Part shown: positions 8,610 through 13,387 of the stretch, one piece after another
Numbering within the stretch: the stretch's first letter is position 1
How the letters are laid out: every line of letters starts with the position of its first letter
Assembly: GCA_945833895.1 (NCBI GenBank)
Contig: CAMAGQ010000036.1
Span: 1-13,514, forward strand
Direction of reading: 5' to 3'
Length of the DNA stretch: 13,514 bases
Source of the DNA: an uncultured bacterium
Lineage (GTDB): Bacteria > Cyanobacteriota > Vampirovibrionia > Gastranaerophilales > Gastranaerophilaceae
Translations under genes and position numbers: made by a program
Notes under the pieces: model-generated
Databases searched by the model: none
Seen by the model: only the letters and a program-made list of their open reading frames with translations
What the model was told of the DNA's origin: nothing

Positions 8610-9335
8610 ATGAAAAAAGCGATGCTGATTTTAACAATAATCCTGATGGGGAGTGTAGGCTATACTCAACAAAACTTCAGTTATGAAGCGGAAATACCTG
8701 CCGTTCAGCCTGCAATAAGAGAAGAGAATTATAAAATTAACGATACCACACTTCGCGGCGGAGTTATAAAAGTTCCTGCAGGAGTGAATTTTAGGGCGAT
8801 ATTTACAACCCCGATAAGTTCAGCCTCAGCAGTAGCGGGTCAGGAAATTGTCATGGTACTTGGAAAAGATTTTTACTATAACAACAGCAAAATCGCACCT
8901 TCAGGCAGTTCCGTAAAGGGTTCTGTTATTGAAGCATCAAGTGCAAAACACGGCAGTATAAACGGTAAACTTGCAATAAGATTTACTCAAATTACAACCC
9001 CAACAGGACAGGAAATTCCTATATCTGCGATTATTAAAACAGATGATTATTCTGGAGTTCTTGTCGGCGGTACAAAATTTGACGTAACAAAAGATTACAC
9101 AAAAGATATTGCAATCGGGGCAGGAGCAGGTGCATTGACAGGGGTAATCGTATCACCTTTAGCAGGCGGAAGTGTCGGCAAAGGTACGGCTTTAGCAACC
9201 GCAGTCGGTGCAGGCGGAGGACTTGTCAAATCAATCTGGGATAAAGGCGAAGATGTTTCTATTCCGGCTAATGCTTCAATCGAATTGGTTCTTGTTCAAC
9301 CAATTACCGTAAACCCGTCTAGTATTGAGAATTAG
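8610..9335 (+). CDS. exported glycine-zipper protein of unknown function with TrbI/VirB10-like beta domain
   Basis: No named family is recognised. The 241-residue product has a hydrophobic signal peptide (MKKAMLILTIILMGSVGYTQ) with no lipobox Cys. The domain from about residue 50 to 155 shows VIKVPAGVNFRAIFTTPISS, KIAPSGSSVKGSVIEASSAK, AIRFTQITTPTGQEIPISAI and a GVLVGGTKFD end, matching the strand pattern of the upstream gene. A glycine-zipper-like hydrophobic segment follows (about 168-206, IGAGAGALTGVIVSPLAGG, then G-A-G-G-G), of a kind that inserts in or packs against membranes, and then a C-terminal SIPANASIELVLVQPITV strand echoing the upstream gene's KIPAGDQQIIILTANTPI. ATG 8610 is chosen over in-frame TTG 8604 because AGGGAGG ends 9 nt before it but only 3 nt before TTG. 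It has its own promoter. Attachment of a Ton or secretion component to the envelope is possible but unproven. Confidence 0.8.
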   Translation: MKKAMLILTIILMGSVGYTQQNFSYEAEIPAVQPAIREENYKINDTTLRGGVIKVPAGVNFRAIFTTPISSASAVAGQEIVMVLGKDFYYNNSKIAPSGSSVKGSVIEASSAKHGSINGKLAIRFTQITTPTGQEIPISAIIKTDDYSGVLVGGTKFDVTKDYTKDIAIGAGAGALTGVIVSPLAGGSVGKGTALATAVGAGGGLVKSIWDKGEDVSIPANASIELVLVQPITVNPSSIEN

Positions 9336-9344
9336 TAAGATAGG

Positions 9345-9358
9345 CAATAATATTATTG
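9345..9358. promoter_or_regulatory. 14-bp perfect palindrome, candidate operator of the tonB operon
   Basis: CAATAATATTATTG reads identically on both strands and lies 58 nt before the tonB-like ATG. A poor -35 (TTATTG, 9353-9358) overlaps it and sits 17 nt from TATAAA (9376-9381), so a bound regulator could block a promoter there. The ATAAT/ATTAT composition is loosely like Fur-type iron boxes. The AT bias of the region makes chance symmetry possible. Confidence 0.35.
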
Positions 9359-9416
9359 TAACTTTAAAAATAAAATATAAACAAATGAAATCAGATATTT
9401 GTTGTTAGGGAATAAG

Positions 9417-10676
9417 ATGTCAATATTAAATAAATTTACAGAAAATTTGAATAGAGAGTTCAATACAAAAAATCTTAAGACGCAGGAATTTAAAATGCCC
9501 GCTGTCACAAGAGAGCACGACGACTCAATTTCATTAGAAAAAGCGGTGTTTTTATCAATTATCCTGCACCCTGTAGCGATTTTTGTATTGTGGCTTGTAA
9601 TTACTATTCTTGCGATATTCGGTATTCATTTGACATTAATGGATAAACCAAAACCGCACATTAACGATATTGAATTTGTACTTGTAGATAAAGAAGAAAC
9701 TCCGAAAAACAAGAACACTCCTTATCGTTCTGATAAGAATTCAAGAACAGGCGGAATAAATGATCCTAAAAAGCCTGTATCTATGCCTTCATCAGCACCA
9801 TCAAAACCTGCAACAGGCGGTAGTGCTGCACCTAAGCAAAAGGCACAGCCAAAACCTCAAAAACAATCAATAATGGATAAAATTACACACAGTGTAGCAC
9901 CTTCCAAAACTCCAGTAAAACCACAGCAGAAAACTACAACCACACAGAAAAATGTAACTCCTGCACCAGAGGTTCAACAGGCAGTTCCGAAACCACAAGC
10001 GGCAAAACCGCACCCGCCAACGGCAAAACCTTCAATAAAACCACCGATGGCACCTAGACCAACTCAAAAACCTACGAATACACCGTTTAAAGTTCCCCTA
10101 CCTTCAGGCGGAAGCAAAACAGGTCAATATTCAACAGGACCTATAGGCGGTTCAGGTTCATCAAATAAAGGCGGTTCATCAGGAAGCGGAAACTATGCAC
10201 CAAATCCGACATTTGCACCTGTGGGTCAAGGTTCAGGTAATAAGATTGCCTCAGGTTCAGGCAAATCAGGAACAGGAACAGGAGCAGGTTCAAGCGGCTC
10301 AGGTTATGGCAGAGGTTCAGGCTCAGGCGGTGGAAACCCGGGAGGAGGCGGAGGACGTCCGGGTATTGATGCCGTTAAAGAACCGGATTTCGGACCATAC
10401 ATGAGAGAACTTCAAAGAAGAATTAAAATGAATTGGGAACCTCCGAAAGGTAACGAAAGTAAGCGAGTTGTATTGATGTTCAAAATCGCAAAAGACGGCA
10501 GACTACTTTCAGTAAGTGTTTTCAAATCATCAGGACTGCAAAATGTCGACCAAGCTGCGATAAATGCCGTAAAAGTTGCAGCACCGTTCAGAGCGTTACC
10601 GCCTGAATACAAAGGGGCAAACATAGATATTCAATTCACATTTGACTATAATGTCTATGGCGGCAAAGTTAGATAA
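9417..10676 (+). CDS. TonB/TolA-like energy transducer with Pro/Lys and Gly/Ser linkers
   Basis: This protein should carry proton-motive energy from ExbB/ExbD to an outer-membrane partner. ATG 9417 follows AGGG by 6 nt; in-frame TTG 9399 lacks a site. The 419-residue product has an unusually long cytoplasmic N-terminus (about 43 residues) and one membrane helix (about 44-70). That helix starts LSIILHPVAIFVLW, with Ser47 and His51 spaced as in the Ser-x3-His of TonB and TolA that contacts the ExbB/D motor. The linker has two parts: a Pro/Ala/Lys-rich stretch (about 110-235) and a Gly/Ser-rich stretch (about 235-320). The C-terminal domain (about 324-419) matches TonB/TolA C-terminal families: YMRELQRRIKMNWEPPKG, FKIAKDGRLLSVSVFKSSG, VDQAAINAVKVAAPFRALP, FTFDYNV. 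The NW-x-PP form leans towards TolA-like/TonB_C_2. The exbB start is 32 nt downstream. Confidence 0.9.
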   Translation: MSILNKFTENLNREFNTKNLKTQEFKMPAVTREHDDSISLEKAVFLSIILHPVAIFVLWLVITILAIFGIHLTLMDKPKPHINDIEFVLVDKEETPKNKNTPYRSDKNSRTGGINDPKKPVSMPSSAPSKPATGGSAAPKQKAQPKPQKQSIMDKITHSVAPSKTPVKPQQKTTTTQKNVTPAPEVQQAVPKPQAAKPHPPTAKPSIKPPMAPRPTQKPTNTPFKVPLPSGGSKTGQYSTGPIGGSGSSNKGGSSGSGNYAPNPTFAPVGQGSGNKIASGSGKSGTGTGAGSSGSGYGRGSGSGGGNPGGGGGRPGIDAVKEPDFGPYMRELQRRIKMNWEPPKGNESKRVVLMFKIAKDGRLLSVSVFKSSGLQNVDQAAINAVKVAAPFRALPPEYKGANIDIQFTFDYNVYGGKVR

Positions 10677-10708
10677 ACGTATTACATACAAGAAATGAGG
10701 ATAAAACT

Positions 10709-11359
10709 ATGGGATTATTATTAGATGCAATTAGAATGGACTGGCCGGTACTTCTACCAATTTTTTTATGTTCGGTACTGGTTGTTGGTGTAGTTATCAG
10801 CAAATGGTCATTCTATCAAAAAAACCAACGTGACATTACTGTTTACATGAGAGAGTTGAACAAATACCTGTCTAAAAACGATATGTCAGGTGCTCAGAAT
10901 ACTGCGTTAAGATGTGGCGGTGTTATCGGAGATGTTATAGAAGAAGCGGTAAGAATTTTCACAGAGCAAAGACGCGGATTTTCAAGATCGTTCGATATAT
11001 CTGCAGCACTTGCTACTCGTAAACTTGAAAGCCACTTAACTATCCTTGGTACAATCGGCGGTGTTGCACCATTTCTAGGTTTGTTTGGTACGGTTGTCAG
11101 AATTCTGTTAACCTTCAATATCCTTGCAGATTCAGGTAATCAGGCGGCAGCAGTTGCATCAGGTATCGGTTCGGCGTTGATTGCTACAGCCTTCGGTCTT
11201 GGTGTTGCGATTGTTGCGGTTGTGTTCTATAACCACTTCCAGTCAAAAGTAAAACACTTTGAAGATGATTTCCAACTTCTCAAATTGTTATTCTTGAGTT
11301 TTGTTGACGGAGAATCTGAAACAAAGCCTAAATACACATCATCAAAAGTTAACTTATAA
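10709..11359 (+). CDS. exbB: ExbB/TolQ/MotA-family proton channel subunit
   Basis: ExbB pentamers surround an ExbD dimer and form the inner-membrane proton channel that powers TonB. The 216-residue protein shows an N-terminal membrane helix (about 13-33), a cytoplasmic region, and the family core of two membrane helices: TILGTIGGVAPFLGLFGTVV (with Thr128 in the GTV motif), then ASGIGSALIATAFGLGVAIV (Thr160) and VVFYNHF. These Thr positions fit the two channel-lining Thr residues known in E. coli ExbB (148 and 181). ATG 10709 is supported by GAGG 8 nt upstream. TolQ cannot be excluded by sequence alone, but the absence of TolB and Pal genes nearby favours a Ton-type system. It follows the tonB-like gene by 32 nt and precedes exbD1 by 16 nt. 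Confidence 0.93.
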   Translation: MGLLLDAIRMDWPVLLPIFLCSVLVVGVVISKWSFYQKNQRDITVYMRELNKYLSKNDMSGAQNTALRCGGVIGDVIEEAVRIFTEQRRGFSRSFDISAALATRKLESHLTILGTIGGVAPFLGLFGTVVRILLTFNILADSGNQAAAVASGIGSALIATAFGLGVAIVAVVFYNHFQSKVKHFEDDFQLLKLLFLSFVDGESETKPKYTSSKVNL

Positions 11360-11375
11360 AATCGGGTAATCACAA

Positions 11376-11837
11376 ATGGCATTTTCAAATAAGAAAAAAC
11401 AAAAATTATTTACTGAGATTAATATTACACCATTAACAGATATCTTTCTGGTATTGCTAATCATAATGATGGTAGTTGCTCCGTCGTTCCAGTCAATGGA
11501 TAACGCGGTGGAAGTACCTGAGGTTAATAACGGTATAAATATTGAAGAAGATAAAGTTACCGTATCAATAACCAAAGACGGTGCGATGTACGTAAACGGC
11601 GAAACAACAACTCAAGGTCAATTGGTAAACAAACTGCTTGCCGCAAAAGGTGATGCCGAAGCCCCTGAAGTTGTTGTAAAAGCGGATAAAGCAGTTAAAA
11701 GTGCTAAAATTATGGATGTCATGAATGCCGCACAGGATGCTGATTACAAAAAACTGATAGTCGCAGGTGAACCGTTAAATAAAAAAGCACAAAAGGAATT
11801 AGAACAAAATAAAAAATTACCGGAGGATAACGAATAA
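11376..11837 (+). CDS. exbD: ExbD/TolR-family protein, copy 1
   Basis: ExbD provides the proton-carrying Asp inside the ExbB channel and a periplasmic domain that contacts TonB. This 153-residue copy has a basic cytoplasmic tip (FSNKKKQKLF), then EINITPLTDIFLVLLIIMMV, where Asp22 matches the essential membrane Asp (Asp25 in E. coli ExbD), then VVAP and a periplasmic domain with VTVSITKDGAMYVNGE and APEVVVKADKAVKSAKIMDV, ordinary for the family. A C-terminal Lys/Glu-rich tail (NKKAQKELEQNKKLPEDNE) extends beyond the core domain and is missing from copy 2. Only a weak Shine-Dalgarno sequence (GGG at 11364) is visible, so translation may depend on exbB. Its stop overlaps the next ATG by one base. 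Confidence 0.93.
   Translation: MAFSNKKKQKLFTEINITPLTDIFLVLLIIMMVVAPSFQSMDNAVEVPEVNNGINIEEDKVTVSITKDGAMYVNGETTTQGQLVNKLLAAKGDAEAPEVVVKADKAVKSAKIMDVMNAAQDADYKKLIVAGEPLNKKAQKELEQNKKLPEDNE
11436..11474 (+). repeat. 39-bp exact direct repeat, copy 1 (inside exbD1)
   Basis: Bases 11436-11474 are identical to 11876-11914, 440 bp downstream in exbD2. Both cover the same 13 codons of the membrane segment (T-D-I-F-L-V-L-L-I-I-M-M-V). Extending 15 bases to the left adds only two mismatches; to the right similarity falls off after a few codons. Confidence 0.9.
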
Positions 11838-12217
11838 TGAGAGATACTTTTAACGAAATAAATATCACACCATTGACAGATATCTTTCTGGTATTGCTAA
11901 TCATAATGATGGTAATCGCCCCGATGCTTGACAAACAGGGAATCAGCCTTACCGTACCCGAAAACGTTGAACAATCTCAAATTGATAAACAACCTCAAAT
12001 CTTGACGGTATTTGTCACTAACAGCGATAAATATTTTATCAATAACGAAGAAATTTCATCAGATAACCTTAAACAAGTTTTAACAACAGAGATGAAGAAT
12101 TATCCTGACGGCTTGATGATTCAAGCGGACGGCACATCATCTCACGGTGCGGTTGTAAAATTGATGGATAGTGCAAGAGCCGCAGGTGTTAAAGCAATTT
12201 CTCTTGACCAAATTTAA
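11837..12217 (+). CDS. exbD: ExbD/TolR-family protein, copy 2
   Basis: This is the second ExbD-type subunit, 126 residues, without the Lys-rich N-terminal tip and C-terminal tail of copy 1. It begins MRDTFNEINITPLTDIF with the essential membrane Asp at residue 15, followed by LVLLIIMMVIAP and a periplasmic domain (LTVFVTNSDKYFINNEE, GLMIQADGTSSHGAVVKLMD, AGVKAISLDQI). Apart from the membrane segment it is only distantly similar to copy 1. The start overlaps the copy 1 stop (TAATG) and GGAGG at 11822-11826 lies 10 nt upstream. Two unequal ExbDs could form the ExbD dimer as a heterodimer, or serve alternative TonB partners; pairs of exbD genes are known in other bacteria such as Xanthomonas. 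Confidence 0.93.
   Translation: MRDTFNEINITPLTDIFLVLLIIMMVIAPMLDKQGISLTVPENVEQSQIDKQPQILTVFVTNSDKYFINNEEISSDNLKQVLTTEMKNYPDGLMIQADGTSSHGAVVKLMDSARAAGVKAISLDQI
11876..11914 (+). repeat. 39-bp exact direct repeat, copy 2 (inside exbD2)
   Basis: This is the second copy of the identical segment at 11436-11474. It is in the same reading frame and same protein position (around the essential Asp15), with every synonymous site preserved. Confidence 0.9.
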
Positions 12218-12243
12218 TATAATTCGATAGTTTTTAAGATATA

Positions 12244-12279
12244 AAAAGAGGTTAAACAGAATAGGGTTTAACCTCTTTT
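12244..12279 (+). terminator. intrinsic terminator of the tonB-exbB-exbD-exbD operon
   Basis: A perfect 14-bp stem is formed by AAAAGAGGTTAAAC (12244-12257) and GTTTAACCTCTTTT (12266-12279) around an 8-nt loop, starting 26 nt after the exbD2 stop. The right arm ends in four T's, and the A-rich left arm makes it potentially active on both strands. Confidence 0.85.
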
Positions 12280-12282
12280 AAA

Positions 12283-12549
12283 TTCAACCCCTCACCCAAC
12301 CCCTCACCCTGATAGGGGAGGGAGTATTTAGCACCCACCTTTTTATCCCTGTCTCAGAAGGGAAACTATATATTGCATCCTCTCCCGTCGGAAGAGGGGA
12401 AAATAAGGCATCCCTCTTGACCCTCTCACTTTGGGACACTAGCCGAACCGGCGAACTTGTGAGCCGAGTGAGACTGCGTGCCGTATGGCTGAGGGTAGAA
12501 TTTCAACTTGAACGTAAGTGAAAGTTAGAAATTAGGGAGAGGGTTTGAA
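12283..12549. repeat. MITE-like or dispersed intergenic repeat with imperfect terminal inverted repeats
   Basis: TTCAACCCCTCACCC (12283-12297) and GGGAGAGGGTTTGAA (12535-12549) match as reverse complements at 13 of 15 positions, bounding about 267 bp. Composition is visibly richer in G and C than the flanking genes. Inside are many local inverted repeats: CCCCT/AGGGG near 12300-12320, CCTCT/AGAGG (12379-12383 and 12393-12397), TCTCAC/GTGAGA, and a bulged ATTTCAACTT/AAGTTAGAAAT stem near 12500-12531. No open reading frame of note is present. This fits a non-autonomous mobile or dispersed repeat; copies elsewhere in the genome would be needed to prove it. Confidence 0.5.
12286..12309 (+). repeat. 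tandem 12-bp duplication
   Basis: AACCCCTCACCC occurs twice back to back (12286-12297, 12298-12309) at the left edge of the possible MITE-like element. Confidence 0.85.
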
Positions 12550-12566
12550 TAGTGACGGTTATTTGA

Positions 12567-12593
12567 GATTCTGAGCGAAGCGAAGAATGACAG
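12567..12593. repeat. short dispersed-type imperfect palindrome
   Basis: The 27-bp segment begins GATTCTGAGCGAAG and ends CGAAGAATGACAG. Its ATTCT...AGAAT ends and AGCGAAGCGA centre give imperfect dyad symmetry. From memory, this kind of sequence is seen as a dispersed intergenic repeat in various bacterial genomes. Only one copy is present here. Confidence 0.4.
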
Positions 12594-12663
12594 ACTTCTT
12601 ACAAATATTCGGGTTCTTTTATGCAAAGATAATTAGTCCCCCCGCAATTCGTTCATCTTTGCA

Positions 12664-12812
12664 ATGCTGAAACAGTCTTGGATTATTGGCGGTTCGACCG
12701 GCTAATCACTGCACTCGCAGAAAACGGGTACGTCACCCTCTGCTCGTTTTTTTTCAACGCTGCTCTCGCCTGGACGAGTGCTCCACTCTTGCCAAAATCC
12801 GCAGTTCAGCAT
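12664..12812. repeat. inverted-repeat-bounded intergenic block
   Basis: ATGCTGAA (12664-12671) and TTCAGCAT (12805-12812) are perfect 8-bp inverted repeats around 133 nt. Another perfect 9-bp inverted repeat, TGCAAAGAT (12622-12630) with ATCTTTGCA (12655-12663), touches its left edge. The interior holds a CGGT-TCG-ACCG mini-hairpin and the terminator-like structure at 12717-12754. A 61-codon TTG-initiated frame through it (12678-12863) has no Shine-Dalgarno sequence and no protein-like features. It could be a dispersed repeat or encode a small structured RNA. Confidence 0.4.
12717..12754 (+). terminator. terminator-like hairpin with 8-T tract
   Basis: GCAGA (12717-12721) pairs with TCTGC (12739-12743), and inside it GGGT (12726-12729) pairs with ACCC (12735-12738), with AAAC bulged on the left. 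T-C-G and then eight T's (12747-12754) follow. It resembles an intrinsic terminator on the plus strand, but no gene immediately upstream needs one, so it may end a small RNA or be part of a repeat. Confidence 0.45.
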
Positions 12813-12908
12813 GACAATAATTGCATTCCTTGTGATACCATACGTTTACCCCCGTTTTTCTGACGGCTAAATAGCCTGCTTTAGTTAATTTTCTTTCTAT
12901 ATAAAATA

Positions 12909-12930
12909 ATCATCCTCAATTGAGGATGAT
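12909..12930. terminator. 22-bp perfect palindrome, likely terminator of the minus-strand gene
   Basis: An uninterrupted 22-bp palindrome (ATCATCCTCAA followed by its reverse complement) is flanked by ATAAAATA on the left and ATTTTGG on the right. Read on the minus strand, the hairpin is followed by a TATTTTAT tract, so it can end transcription of the small minus-strand gene 89 nt after its stop. It could also act weakly on the plus strand. Confidence 0.55.
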
Positions 12931-12947
12931 ATTTTGGTCTAAAGTGC

Positions 12948-12974
12948 GGTTTTAAGCATACTTAAAACCTTTTT
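12948..12974 (+). terminator. plus-strand intrinsic terminator-like hairpin
   Basis: GGTTTTAAG (12948-12956) and CTTAAAACC (12961-12969) form a perfect 9-bp stem with a 4-nt CATA loop, followed by five T's (12970-12974). It would stop plus-strand read-through before it runs antisense into the minus-strand gene. Confidence 0.6.
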
Positions 12975-13018
12975 CGGGGTAAATGAAAAGAGTTAAGCCT
13001 TTTCTTTTGATTTCTTTA

Positions 13019-13306
13019 TTATGCCATGTATGGCAGGTGAATATATCTTGATTCGGTTTGGGCTGCACGTCTTTTTGGTGTGCATAGTATATTATAAGCC
13101 TTAACAAAATTGTAACCTATAGCCTTGATTGGGTTTGATTGAACCATATCGGCTTTTTTTGACTCAAATAAGTCTTTTTCAAAGTTTACTTTTGAGTTGT
13201 TATTCTTGTCTATTGACATAACCCCTACTTTTGAGTTCAAAGAGTTTTGTCTGTTTCTGAATGTTATATTACTTGTATTTATTTTTACCGGATTTATTGT
13301 TAGCAT
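13019..13306 (-). CDS. small protein of unknown function, Gastranaerophilales-type N-terminus
   Basis: The function is not recognised. The 95-residue product begins MLTINPVKINTSNITFRNRQ, has an Asn/Ser/Lys-rich middle (SIDKNNNSKVNFEKDLFESK) and ends with a basic stretch and an aromatic tail (CTPKRRAAQTESRYIHLPYM). There is no signal peptide or membrane helix, so it is probably cytosolic. Expression signals are excellent: AAAAGGAGG on the minus strand (13312-13320) sits 5 nt before the ATG, and a near-consensus promoter lies at 13359-13387, so the gene is very probably real despite its size. The NPVKIN...ITFRN opening resembles short 'INP...ISFKG' N-terminal tags that I associate with Gastranaerophilales proteins; this is recollection, not a database match. 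The nearest plus-strand genes are over 800 nt away, and no partner is visible. Confidence 0.75.
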   Translation of the reverse strand: MLTINPVKINTSNITFRNRQNSLNSKVGVMSIDKNNNSKVNFEKDLFESKKADMVQSNPIKAIGYNFVKAYNILCTPKRRAAQTESRYIHLPYMA

Positions 13307-13325
13307 GATTGCCTCCTTTTTGATT

Positions 13326-13356
13326 AAGTGTTAATCGAACACTTCATTTAACACTT
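13326..13356. promoter_or_regulatory. operator-like inverted repeat at the transcription start of the small minus-strand gene
   Basis: AAGTGTTAA (13326-13334) and TTAACACTT (13348-13356) are perfect 9-bp inverted repeats with a 13-nt spacer that itself holds another AACACTT (13338-13344). The right arm begins 3 bases downstream of the -10 hexamer and spans the predicted start (about 13352). The repeat therefore looks more like a DNA-binding site for a repressor than an RNA hairpin. Confidence 0.5.
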
Positions 13357-13358
13357 TC

Positions 13359-13387
13359 ACTATAAATCATACATCATTTTTTGTCAA
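13359..13387 (-). promoter_or_regulatory. sigma-70-type promoter of the small minus-strand gene
   Basis: On the minus strand, a perfect TTGACA (13387-13382) is followed after exactly 17 nt by TATAGT (13364-13359). The predicted start near 13352 gives a leader of about 45 nt carrying a strong Shine-Dalgarno sequence. Confidence 0.75.

Noticed and set aside
10195..10404. 69-codon plus-strand frame in the Gly/Ser linker of the TonB-like gene
   Set aside because: Its Gln/Val/Glu-rich translation is the frameshifted reading of the GG-TTC-AGG repeats; the real frame continues into a conserved C-terminal domain.
12690..12720. GGTTCGA-like stretch suggesting a tRNA T-arm
   Set aside because: No flanking 5-bp T-stem, acceptor stem or anticodon arm can be formed; it is only a small CGGT-TCG-ACCG hairpin.
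12678..12863. 61-codon TTG-initiated frame in the intergenic island
   Set aside because: There is no Shine-Dalgarno sequence or protein-like pattern, and it crosses a terminator-like hairpin and repeat borders.
12280..12980. CRISPR array in the repeat-rich intergenic region
   Set aside because: The repeats are not regularly spaced or of uniform length, and no cas genes are in the window.
13336..13346. CGAACACTTC as an SOS (LexA) box
   Set aside because: The Gram-positive-type LexA box needs GAAC-N4-GTTC; the GTTC half is absent.
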